DNA of 44,957 bases from K189A clade bacterium (GTDB taxonomy: Bacteria; Pseudomonadota; Gammaproteobacteria; Pseudomonadales; Azotimanducaceae), in the NCBI GenBank assembly GCA_009886205.1, contig QXZU01000037.1:1-44957 (forward strand), given 5' to 3'. Under the pieces are notes generated by a model that saw only the letters and a program-made list of their open reading frames with translations, was not told the origin of the DNA and searched no databases. The position numbers and the translations under genes were made by a program. Shown here piece by piece: positions 36,953-44,957 of the stretch. Positions within the stretch are counted from its first letter, which is position 1, and each line of letters starts with the position of its first letter.

Positions 36953-39578
36953 TGATTCTGCACAAGCTGGTTAAGTGGCAGTATTCGCAAGCGCCTTTAC
37001 TGGGCGCTACATCGGCTTTGCCCATTGCAATATCTTGGGCTAATTCAGTGAGCTCAAGTTTCCATTGGGTCACTTTTTCTTGCCAGCTCACCTGGGTGTT
37101 GGGGCCATCCGCACTGTTTAGGTTCTTGCCGTCAGGGTTTTTGATGCTGAAGCCCTTGCTGCTAGATGCCACCAAGTTACCAGACAGGTCCGCAATGCCA
37201 TCTACATTGACTTTTTGATCTTTGATGGAGGCAAAATAAACGCCAGCCACTTTGCCAGAAAGCAGTGCGTAAGCGGGTAGCTGTGGGTCTGAAATAGGTT
37301 CCGATAACGCGCCGCCTACAGTATTTGAATTGCTTTTGTAATCAATGATGACTTCGTGGTCATCGACCTGGTCCACTCGATCAATTTTTAACGAGAAGGT
37401 TGAGCCTCCGAGATCAAGCTCGAAGTTTTGCTCTATACCAGAGACTTTAAAAGGCCGCCGCTGGGTTTCTAAGGCAAGCCATTGCTGCACAAGGTCAGTA
37501 ATGCGCCATACCTCATTCTCAATAAATGATTTAGGTAGGCCGCTGTGTGTTTTAAGTACTAAGCGACATTGTTTTTCGATTTCAGCCGTACTGATTTGCT
37601 TTATCGCGTCACTGTCAGCATAGATACGCATCAAGTTTTCTAAAACTTTGTGTAGTGAGTTACCTCTATCAAGGGCGTCTAGGAAATCTTTGGCATCACG
37701 AGGTTGTTTTAGTCCAAGTCTTGAAGTGGCGTAGGCTTTGAAAGGGCAGTTTGCTTGGTTTTTTAGGATGCCCGTGCCGCCCTTTATATGTGGCTGGGTC
37801 AGCCCAGTGCCGAGAGCGTCTTCGACTAATTCCAAGTTTGCACCTTGTCTTATCATCAGAGGGTGACGCAATGAATAGTCCGCTGGCTGGTTTGTGCTGG
37901 TTTCTGTTGCGTTGGTTGGATGTGTGCTGCCGTCATCGGCTATTGCGTCTAATACAAGTTTGCTGGGTAGCTGTGGAGAATCGTTTTCCATTTGAGTGTA
38001 GCTGAAATGTAGCTCAGCGCCGCAGCTTTGCCAGTGCCCCAGTGTGCGTTGTGCAAATGCTAACTCTTCATCTTGGTTGCATCGAGGCAGGCCAAATTCT
38101 TCCGCCACTGACCGAGGGATAAATGGATTCAATTGAGAGGTGCTGGGGAAGTTAGATGCGCTCATGCCGCATATCCATAAGTGGGAAAAACTCAGTCCGG
38201 TGGTTTCTAATAAACCCAACACTTGAATTGGAGAGGCTTGGCGTTGTGGCGCGAAAGGTTTTTGCGCCAGATTGAAGGTTATGAAGTCCAGCGCTTGGCG
38301 GAATGACACTTGCTTTTGACTTTGCAGGTTTGCCAAGTTATCGAGTTGGGTAAATATGCTGTGGGCTGCTTGGTACTGGATTGAATTAATGTTGCTCAGC
38401 CGCGGCCAGTTTGCGCTCTTGAGCAATTCTCTTATGTGGGAAATCCACGTGCGGATATTTGCTCGCTTGGGTAATTGCTCTAGTAATGCGATAAGGCGAG
38501 ATGCCTCTTGGGCAGAATCTAGGCGCTTTAGATCTTGTGGTGCAATATTTCTGCGCAGAAAATTAGGCCAGTTAGCGTTCAACGTCTTGCACCATGGCAG
38601 CTCTAAAAATGGTGAATCTGCTAATTTCGCAATGGTATTGGGGTCAGCTGATTGATCACACCAGTCAAGTAACAAGCTTGCATGAAGCCATACCGGCTGG
38701 GACGACAAGCCAGTGCCGCCGGACATATCAAACTTAGGAATTGCGCTGCCTGAGAGTGGATTTAAGGTGACTGCGAATTGCCGCTGAACCATGGCGTAAT
38801 CTTGGACTAAGCTAGGAATAACTACGCCAATGCGGCTATCGGGTACTTCGTTTTGGACGCGCTTACTCCAGCAGGCTGCCGCCGCCAACTCTTCAGCAAA
38901 ACTATTGAAGCCCATGAGTGGCGCTGGCTCCGGCGGCGGGGCAGGCAAAAGCGCCCCTGGTATAAATGATGTAAACGGCACAAGTTGATCTTCGCTGGCT
39001 AGGCACTGCACCCCGGTATTGGCGCTCAGGTTTTCAAGGAACACCGTTTCTGCGGGAGTGAGGTGCTCAAAGGCAATAAGCAGGACAGGCTTGCTGAGTG
39101 AGGTCTCTTGTTGCGCCAGCAGTTGCGCGATATCGGCTTCAACCGCTTCATCTGTCTTGATGTGTTTGTTTACTTCAAGTGCCCAATCAGTGAATAGCTT
39201 GGAGCGACCAGAATTCATTGATAGGTGAGCTAGGTCGATGTTGTAACGGCGCACCAATTCCCAGGCTTGCAACGCAATGGGTGTCAGGTGTTCGGCACCT
39301 TCTGGCGCGGCTGTCTGAAAGCGCAGCAGTAGATTGGCCGGAGAGACGATCTTTTTACCGTTATCGCCAAGATCTTGTTGCTCTGTAAACTCCCGCACGA
39401 GAAGCTGCCGCAGACTCATGCAGTTTAGTGTTGGCCAAGCTTGGACGCCGCTAGTCGCCTGAGCTTGGTCATAAGCGCTGCGATATTCACGCGCCAAGCG
39501 CTCGTTTGGCGTAACAACGATGTGTTGTTCCAGTACGGTGAGAAGCGTAGGGCTGATGTGGACGAATGTACTTTGCAT
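36942..39578 (-). CDS. AddB-like PD-(D/E)XK nuclease with Fe-S cluster motif
   Basis: The 878-residue partner of the AddA-like helicase resembles the family usually labelled 'probable DNA repair protein'. The N-terminal two thirds look like a degenerate helicase (HIVVTPNERLAREYRSAYD, SFAEELAAAACWSK) with no Walker A. The C-terminal nuclease carries EVIIDYKSNS with QLPAYALL. Four cysteines flank it as in AddB and Cas4: one in NQANCPFKAYA and three in CEYCHLTSLC, a likely [4Fe-4S] staple. It is the first gene of the pair; upstream is a 298-base divergent gap. Confidence 0.85.
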   Translation of the reverse strand: MQSTFVHISPTLLTVLEQHIVVTPNERLAREYRSAYDQAQATSGVQAWPTLNCMSLRQLLVREFTEQQDLGDNGKKIVSPANLLLRFQTAAPEGAEHLTPIALQAWELVRRYNIDLAHLSMNSGRSKLFTDWALEVNKHIKTDEAVEADIAQLLAQQETSLSKPVLLIAFEHLTPAETVFLENLSANTGVQCLASEDQLVPFTSFIPGALLPAPPPEPAPLMGFNSFAEELAAAACWSKRVQNEVPDSRIGVVIPSLVQDYAMVQRQFAVTLNPLSGSAIPKFDMSGGTGLSSQPVWLHASLLLDWCDQSADPNTIAKLADSPFLELPWCKTLNANWPNFLRRNIAPQDLKRLDSAQEASRLIALLEQLPKRANIRTWISHIRELLKSANWPRLSNINSIQYQAAHSIFTQLDNLANLQSQKQVSFRQALDFITFNLAQKPFAPQRQASPIQVLGLLETTGLSFSHLWICGMSASNFPSTSQLNPFIPRSVAEEFGLPRCNQDEELAFAQRTLGHWQSCGAELHFSYTQMENDSPQLPSKLVLDAIADDGSTHPTNATETSTNQPADYSLRHPLMIRQGANLELVEDALGTGLTQPHIKGGTGILKNQANCPFKAYATSRLGLKQPRDAKDFLDALDRGNSLHKVLENLMRIYADSDAIKQISTAEIEKQCRLVLKTHSGLPKSFIENEVWRITDLVQQWLALETQRRPFKVSGIEQNFELDLGGSTFSLKIDRVDQVDDHEVIIDYKSNSNTVGGALSEPISDPQLPAYALLSGKVAGVYFASIKDQKVNVDGIADLSGNLVASSSKGFSIKNPDGKNLNSADGPNTQVSWQEKVTQWKLELTELAQDIAMGKADVAPSKGACEYCHLTSLCRINAQ

Positions 39579-39876
39579 AATAGTAGCTTAACCCAAGTCG
39601 CAGAGTTTTTGAGTGCTTGGGTGGCGTTAACCGCGCCTAGTTAGGGCCGCGACAGTGACGAGATGGCTCTAGCAAGCAGGGTAAAAGTAATGATTTGAAA
39701 GCTTACCGATCAAAAGATAGACGAACTGGAGTTAGATGTTGATTTCTAGGGGTTTATTGCAATGTTTTTGTGTTGGAAGGTATGAACTGACACGAAGTAA
39801 AGCTAAAATAGCGGCTCCGTCGAGGTCAGTACGGCTTTGACTATGTATTAAATTTTTCAAGTTGAGACTACGCAAT
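39579..39876. other. Divergent gap between AddB-like gene and small membrane gene
   Basis: No gene or structured RNA was recognised in these 298 bases, which should hold two divergent promoters. A TAAAAT hexamer (39804-39809) could serve as a -10 box for the plus-strand genes, but its -35 partner is poor. Confidence 0.35.
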
Positions 39877-39990
39877 ATGTGGCATTTGATAGAAGACTTT
39901 TTTGATCAAAATATTATTATGAAGGCGTTTATAGGCCTAGGTTGGTTATCTGTCCTGATTATGATTTTTAGTTTCATACAAACGGTATAA
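39877..39990 (+). CDS. Very small membrane protein, 37 residues
   Basis: The frame reads a short amphipathic start (MWHLIEDFFDQNIIMK) and one hydrophobic span (AFIGLGWLSVLIMIFSFI), ending QTV. Its stop is only four bases before the start of the TerB-like gene, which argues for a real, coupled gene. The ribosome-binding site is weak (GAGA about 12 bases upstream). I know no family. It may be a membrane anchor or partner of the TerB-like protein (inference). Confidence 0.5.
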   Translation: MWHLIEDFFDQNIIMKAFIGLGWLSVLIMIFSFIQTV

Positions 39991-39994
39991 GACT

Positions 39995-40396
39995 ATGTGG
40001 CTTTCTTCGCTATCCGAGCAACAACGACATGCAGCCTTGCGCCTAGCGCATAATGTGGTTGTGTCTGATGGCATCTTAGATCCCAATGAAGAGGGCATGC
40101 TCGACGATTTCCGTCGCGAGATGGAGCTACATGATGTTGCCGAGCTTGAATACCTTGAGTTGGATGGCATTGAAGAGATTTTCGCGGATCGGCGCTCGCG
40201 CATGATACTGCTACTCAATCTATGCAAACTCAGTTACGCAGACGGCGCTTTTGAAATTGAAGAGGAGTGCCTGCTGCGCGAAATAAGCAAGACCTTCGAC
40301 TTTTCTGAAGACGACTTCAGTTTGGTAGACAATTGGGTCAAGCGGGTTTGCGCGCTTGAGCGAGAGGGTATAGAGATGATGGAAAGTGCCACTTGA
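39995..40396 (+). CDS. TerB-like helical protein
   Basis: The 133-residue all-helical protein fits the TerB (tellurite-resistance B) fold. It contains two similar acidic motifs, VSDGILDPNEEGML and YADGAFEIEEECLL, about 60 residues apart, the duplicated D-G-x5-E-E pattern of metal-binding TerB-like proteins. TerB domains are widespread and often membrane-associated signalling or stress proteins; tellurite itself is rarely the real substrate. No other ter genes are present. It follows a 37-residue membrane peptide and precedes a YdcH-like gene, probably one transcript. Confidence 0.75.
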   Translation: MWLSSLSEQQRHAALRLAHNVVVSDGILDPNEEGMLDDFRREMELHDVAELEYLELDGIEEIFADRRSRMILLLNLCKLSYADGAFEIEEECLLREISKTFDFSEDDFSLVDNWVKRVCALEREGIEMMESAT

Positions 40397-40452
40397 TTCA
40401 CTTTGCTGTGAACTTCGTTCAATTTTCATTAAGTTCAGTGAAGTAGGGGCCG

Positions 40453-40662
40453 ATGGACCAAAATGAAGACGAACAGCAACTTAAAGAGTGGCTAGGTCGA
40501 TTGCAGTTAGAACATCGTGACCTTGATGTGGCGATCAAGCACCTTACCGAAAGCCGTCACCATGACAGCATGAGAATTCAGCGCTTGAAGCACCGGAAGC
40601 TCAAGCTTAAAGATGCGATCCACAAAATAGAAAGCGAACTCATACCAGATTTAGATGCTTAA
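40453..40662 (+). CDS. YdcH/DUF465-family small coiled-coil protein
   Basis: The 69-residue protein is a predicted helical hairpin or coiled coil (KEWLGRLQLEHRDLDVAIKHL, then RIQRLKHRKLKLKDAIHKIE), ending in the family's typical SELIPDLDA. DUF465 proteins are common in Proteobacteria and have no settled function. AGGGG lies before the ATG. The 56-base gap to the TerB-like gene suggests shared transcription. Confidence 0.85.
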   Translation: MDQNEDEQQLKEWLGRLQLEHRDLDVAIKHLTESRHHDSMRIQRLKHRKLKLKDAIHKIESELIPDLDA

Positions 40663-40766
40663 CCAGGCGACTCGCGCCCCGCAGAATGCGAGTCCAGTGC
40701 TAGAATTTACCCACAGTGCAATAGCCCACGAAAGCAAAAGAGCAAGCCTTAAAAATCAGAAAAGCA

Positions 40767-40820
40767 GAAGGTTAGAAGGTTAGAAGGTTAGAAGGTTAGA
40801 AGATAAGAAGATAAGAAGAT
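40767..40820 (+). repeat. Tandem octanucleotide repeat (GAAGGTTA x4, GAAGATAA x2.75)
   Basis: Four perfect GAAGGTTA units (40767-40798) run without break into GAAGATAA units (40799-40820). The array lies in the gap between the YdcH-like gene and the 5'-nucleotidase gene, about 120 bases before the latter's start. Confidence 0.9.
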
Positions 40821-40939
40821 CAAAAACTAGAACAACACAGCTCAAAAGAACAAAAAGATGACCCAACACGGGGCCTTTCACTCAGGGGCGGGCTTAACGT
40901 AAGGTGTCTAAGCAAGGTCTACAACCAAGGATAATGGCT

Positions 40940-41845
40940 ATGCCAATTTCTCCAGACAAGCCGCTTACTGTTGCCATTTCCTCCACGGTCTTATTCGACC
41001 TAACCACCTCCAATGACATCTATGAAGACCAAGGCTTAGAGGCCTACCGGCGCTATCAAATTGCTGAAGAGGATGCCGTACTAACGCCCGGTGAAGGGTT
41101 TTTTCTCGTTGAAAAATTACTTAATATCAATAAGTTACTAAACAAACCTAAAGTAGAAATAATACTCTTGTCGCGTAATTCTGCAGATACTGGGCTGCGT
41201 GTTTTTAACTCCATACGAGCGCACAACCTAGACATTACGCGAGCGGCTTTTTGTAGTGGTCAATCGCCGTACCGCTACATCAATGCGTTTAACTGTGATT
41301 TGTTTTTGTCTTCTCATGCCGAAGATGTACGCCAAGCGCTAACGCAAAATGTTGCAGCCGCTACTCTAATGGGCCGCAGTAAATCTCAGCCTGGCGCAGA
41401 AAACGAGGCACTCAAATTGGCCTTCGATGGCGACTCTGTACTGTTCTCTGATGAGGCGGAAATGATTTATCAGACCCAAGGTCTAGAGGCCTTCAGTGAG
41501 TCGGAAGTCAGCAAGGCGAATAGAGCATTGGGTGGCGGACCCTTCAAGGCTTTTTTGGGTGCATTGCACAAACTACAAAATGAGTTTCCTGAAGGCGAAA
41601 GCCCCATTCGGACAGCTTTGGTTACAGCTAGAGGCGCGCCTGCTCATGAGCGTGTGATTCGCACTTTGCGTGCGTGGGATATCCGCTTGGACGAATCGCT
41701 CTTTTTGGGCGGCATGGATAAAACCGAATTTTTGCGTTCATTTGAAGCCGACATTTTCTTCGACGATCACGCCGCTCATTGTGAGCGCGCAGCGGATCAC
41801 CTTCCAACTGGCCATGTGCCTCATGGAATTGTTAACCACGAATAA
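40940..41845 (+). CDS. 5'-nucleotidase (cytosolic 5'-nucleotidase family PF06189-like)
   Basis: The protein resembles bacterial 5'-nucleotidases related to cytosolic nucleotidase I, which dephosphorylate nucleoside monophosphates. Characteristic stretches are VAISSTVLFDL, the N-terminal acidic motif with the nucleophile Asp, then IYEDQGLEAYRRYQ, EIILLSRNSADTGLRVFNSI and the C-terminal FLGGMDKTEFLRSFEADIFFDDH. The frame is open to a GTG at 40904; AAGGA is best spaced before the ATG at 40940, giving 301 residues. A gene in isolation, with repeat DNA on both sides. Confidence 0.85.
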   Translation: MPISPDKPLTVAISSTVLFDLTTSNDIYEDQGLEAYRRYQIAEEDAVLTPGEGFFLVEKLLNINKLLNKPKVEIILLSRNSADTGLRVFNSIRAHNLDITRAAFCSGQSPYRYINAFNCDLFLSSHAEDVRQALTQNVAAATLMGRSKSQPGAENEALKLAFDGDSVLFSDEAEMIYQTQGLEAFSESEVSKANRALGGGPFKAFLGALHKLQNEFPEGESPIRTALVTARGAPAHERVIRTLRAWDIRLDESLFLGGMDKTEFLRSFEADIFFDDHAAHCERAADHLPTGHVPHGIVNHE

Positions 41846-41884
41846 GCGAGCTTTAGGCTTCGTTTCTTCTCGCTTCCTTGCCGC

Positions 41885-41940
41885 TCGCTCGCTCCCTCCC
41901 TCCTTCCTTCCTTCCTTCCTTCCCTCCTTCCAAAAAAAAA
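41885..41940 (+). repeat. Tetranucleotide microsatellite and A9 tract
   Basis: After the nucleotidase stop the sequence passes through CGCT (x3), CCCT (x2) and TCCT (x5, about 41901-41923) units, then a run of nine A residues (41932-41940). All share a 4-base period, which suggests growth by replication slippage. It lies about 180 bases upstream of cysB. Confidence 0.9.
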
Positions 41941-42035
41941 CCGTAACTGATACGGCGTTGAACGCTACGTGCGCGTACGCAAGATGCTACTTGCAGCAAA
42001 ATTTATGAGACCTGATTAAAGAAGGACGTTAGAAT

Positions 42036-42062
42036 AGTTATAACAAATTATTTTTTATAACT
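42036..42062. promoter_or_regulatory. Inverted repeat upstream of cysB, likely autoregulatory site
   Basis: AGTTATAA (42036-42043) and TTATAACT (42055-42062) are perfect inverted repeats separated by 11 bases, in an AT-rich stretch 56 bases before the cysB start. LysR-type regulators bind AT-rich imperfect dyads, and CysB represses its own gene in enterobacteria. The role is inferred from position and symmetry. Confidence 0.45.
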
Positions 42063-42108
42063 TTTAGTGCTAAGGATATGGGCTGTAGCTCATTGAACTC
42101 TGGCCTAG

Positions 42109-43092
<984 letters not shown>

Positions 43093-43111
43093 AGGGGGGC
43101 TTTGTTTTGCA

Positions 43112-43606
43112 CTACGGGCGAAATTTCACAAAAGCGTGTTCGTCTAAAAATACGCCGTGTTTAAACCCAGCTTTTTGGCGTATCGCCTCCAACCTATAAC
43201 CACACTTTTCAAGAACCTTCATTGAGGCGGTATTGGGGCTGTACACCAGCGCTGCAATTCTAACAATTTCGGTCTCGGCAAAAACGTAATCTGTCATTTT
43301 GGAAGTCGCTTCACTGGCGATACCCTTGCCCCAGTGATGCTCGGCAAGCCAGTAGCCTATTTCACCCGAATATTGAGTTTCATGTTCGCCATATCGAACG
43401 CCAACAACACCAATACATTCGCCCTTAAGGTCTATGGCGAAGTTAGTACTGTTGTTTTTGCTACCAGTTTCTACCCACCATTGCGCGTGTTCTCTTGTGT
43501 AAGGGTAGGGCATTCTGCTTGATAGATATTGCGATACATTAAAGTTGTTTGCGTATTTGGCTATGGCATTAATGTCGCTGCTGTTTAGGGATCTAAGTTC
43601 AATCAT
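43112..43606 (-). CDS. GNAT-family N-acetyltransferase, RimJ/RimL-like
   Basis: The 164-residue protein has the GNAT fold: an N-terminal IELRSLNSSDINAIAKYAN, then the acetyl-CoA-binding EIGYWLAEHHWGKGIASEATSKM (the GxGxA-like pyrophosphate loop) and C-terminal VYSPNTASMKVLEKCGYRLEA, typical of RimJ/RimL relatives that acetylate ribosomal protein N termini or small amines. Target unknown. It converges with cysB. Confidence 0.88.
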   Translation of the reverse strand: MIELRSLNSSDINAIAKYANNFNVSQYLSSRMPYPYTREHAQWWVETGSKNNSTNFAIDLKGECIGVVGVRYGEHETQYSGEIGYWLAEHHWGKGIASEATSKMTDYVFAETEIVRIAALVYSPNTASMKVLEKCGYRLEAIRQKAGFKHGVFLDEHAFVKFRP

Positions 43607-43637
43607 TGGTTAAGACCTATTGTTAAACGCAAAATGG

Positions 43638-43674
43638 GTAGTTAGTTGGTTGGTGAGTTGTTTAGTTGTTAAGT
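43638..43674 (+). repeat. Degenerate GTTA/GTTG repeat
   Basis: Words GTTAGTTGGTTGGTGAGTTG follow a 4-base rhythm upstream of the acetyltransferase start, in the 118-base gap to the hydrolase gene. It looks like another slippage-type simple repeat. Confidence 0.5.
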
Positions 43675-43724
43675 TAAAGTCTGTTTTTAGTCGGGGCCCA
43701 GCTAGCAACTTATTTTGTTTATTC

Positions 43725-44702
43725 CTAAAGATTGGCTAGCCAGTGACTAAGTTTTTCATAAGTGGCTTCACTACTGGGTAAATTAAGGTGCTTTAGGTTC
43801 GGTAATATTTGCAATTCTGCGTGAGGGGCATGGGCTGAAAACATCGGCTCATATTCAGTAGGGTAAAATGCGTCGTCACCTTCTCCAACCAATACCAGTA
43901 TTGGCTTTTTGTTTTGTTCTAAAGCGCGCACATAATCTTGTGGCGAAAATGATTCATTCAGACGGTAAGTATAGTTGTCCACCTGAAGGGGGTTATCCCA
44001 CTCAGGTGGTCTGTTAAAGAACACGACGGGCTGATCGTTGAGTAGGGTGATCCCTACGTTGTTGAGCATAGAGAGTCCGATGTATTTTCTGGTGGATACT
44101 TGTACCCAACCACCAGAATTTGGCTTTATCGTTGGGGCGTCATAACCCATATAAGGGGCTAACAAAAGATACCCGTCAAATGAAGTAGCATGGTGATTGC
44201 CACCATATTTCAAAGCTAACCCCCCACCGGACGAATGGCCGCCAAGGGCCGTGATTGTGCCGAGGTTGAGGCCTTTAACGTGCATAGCTAAATCCTCAAG
44301 ATCATCCTCTAGCAGGCCCAGATAACTGACGTCTCCGGGCGCGTCGAGCATTGATCTGCCGTGTCCGCGCAGATCAGGGATTACAATACTTGCCTTGGAA
44401 GATGTGCTGAGTTTATCGGCTAACAAGGTCAAATAGCGGCCATCGCTGCCGGACCCATGAATTAGAATTAAAGTTGTTTTTGCATCACTTGGGAAGTGAC
44501 GAAAGAATAATTTCTGCCCATCTCGTGCTGTATAGAACGACTCTATTCCACCGGTTTGATTAGTGAGCCCAGTTGGTAAAACGCTAAAATCCAGCGTTTT
44601 ACTGTGTAAGTCACGTTCTACGGGATAGAGGGTAAATGCGAGTGCGATAAGCAAATAAATGATGGGTGTGGATATCAGGGTTATCAGTAGGGTTCTCGTC
44701 AT
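43725..44702 (-). CDS. Alpha/beta hydrolase with N-terminal membrane anchor
   Basis: The 325-residue protein has an N-terminal membrane helix or uncleaved signal (LLITLISTPIIYLLIALAFTL) and an alpha/beta-hydrolase core. The oxyanion-side motif is LILIHGSGSDG, the nucleophile elbow GGHSSGGG (Ser), the acid in VGEGDDAFYP and the catalytic His in LPNLKHLNLPS. It resembles lysophospholipase/monoacylglycerol-lipase-like enzymes (VIPDLRGHGRSM). The active site should face the periplasm. Substrate is not predictable. Confidence 0.85.
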   Translation of the reverse strand: MTRTLLITLISTPIIYLLIALAFTLYPVERDLHSKTLDFSVLPTGLTNQTGGIESFYTARDGQKLFFRHFPSDAKTTLILIHGSGSDGRYLTLLADKLSTSSKASIVIPDLRGHGRSMLDAPGDVSYLGLLEDDLEDLAMHVKGLNLGTITALGGHSSGGGLALKYGGNHHATSFDGYLLLAPYMGYDAPTIKPNSGGWVQVSTRKYIGLSMLNNVGITLLNDQPVVFFNRPPEWDNPLQVDNYTYRLNESFSPQDYVRALEQNKKPILVLVGEGDDAFYPTEYEPMFSAHAPHAELQILPNLKHLNLPSSEATYEKLSHWLANL

Positions 44703-44887
44703 GAGTAGTTACCTGAAAGGATTTTAAAGGCTATGAAGCAGGTGCCGGCGCAATTCAAATGATTGGGGGCGCTCTTGTTATGCAGTAGCTCCAATGTCTC
44801 GAATTTTTTTCGCAAAATATTGTTTGGTGTGTCATGTGGATCTGCGTGGCATTGACAAGCATTTCGGGAGAAGACTATAAACTACCT

Positions 44888-44957
44888 ATGAGTAATTTTG
44901 TTTACATTGGAACGAGCATAGACGGTCGCATTTCCTCTTCAAGCGGCACATTGGATT
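44888..44957 (+). CDS. Dihydrofolate reductase / RibD-C domain protein, 5' fragment
   Basis: Only the first 23 codons are in the window: MSNFVYIGTSIDGRISSSSG then TLD. This is the start typical of the bifunctional deaminase-reductase C-terminal (RibD_C) family of small reductases, whose members begin with a similar strand-loop that binds NADPH. GGGAGAAG lies upstream. The gene continues past the window edge, so the call rests on the N terminus alone. Confidence 0.6.
   Translation, partial: MSNFVYIGTSIDGRISSSSGTLD

Overview
The window is an ordinary-looking stretch of a gammaproteobacterial chromosome with moderate G+C and almost every gene of a housekeeping kind. The run tig-clpP-clpX-lon-hupB-ppiD, then mltD / yafS-like methyltransferase / rnhA / dnaQ, nhaB, nudC, sohB, DUF934-cysI, metH, nfuA, a DAHP synthase and cysB is, from memory, close to the order in Pseudomonas and related orders. 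NhaB and an acrylyl-CoA reductase-like protein fit a marine or salt-exposed gammaproteobacterium; this is inference and I cannot name the genus. No tRNA, rRNA, CRISPR array, insertion sequence or prophage was seen.

Layout. 1-2416: a TetR-type repressor and a coniferyl-aldehyde-type dehydrogenase in one operon behind a near-perfect palindrome lying on a promoter. 2417-4721: glutathione S-transferase and a nitronate monooxygenase, divergent. 5050-13730: protein quality control (trigger factor, ClpP, ClpX, Lon, HU, PpiD), with a sigma-32-like site before lon. 13902-17632: lytic transglycosylase MltD divergent from methyltransferase-rnhA-dnaQ; gloB, which sits here in relatives, is absent. 18034-24775: NhaB, NudC, an SCP2-like protein, SohB, AcuI/YhdH and a short CPA2 antiporter. 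25098-27183: sulfite reductase and its DUF934 partner. 27474-33629: a 45-residue membrane peptide, MetH with a MetR box upstream, NfuA and DAHP synthase. 33773-39578: an AddAB-like helicase-nuclease pair. 39877-40662: a 37-residue membrane peptide, a TerB-like protein and a YdcH-like protein. 40940-44957: 5'-nucleotidase, CysB, a GNAT acetyltransferase, an alpha/beta hydrolase and the first codons of a dihydrofolate reductase-like gene.

The genes form recognisable working groups: proteostasis (tig to ppiD), sulfur and methionine metabolism (cysI, DUF934, metH, cysB, with candidate CysB and MetR sites), double-strand break repair (AddAB-like), and replication or RNA housekeeping (rnhA, dnaQ, nudC). 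I did not find a clearly new biological system. The points most worth a second look are the TetR operator on the promoter (which moves the repressor's start codon), the two tiny membrane proteins missed by length cut-offs, the TerB-like trio, the AddAB-like pair, and an unusual load of short tandem repeats (periods 4, 8, about 13 and 14, many containing TTAGAA) confined to intergenic DNA.
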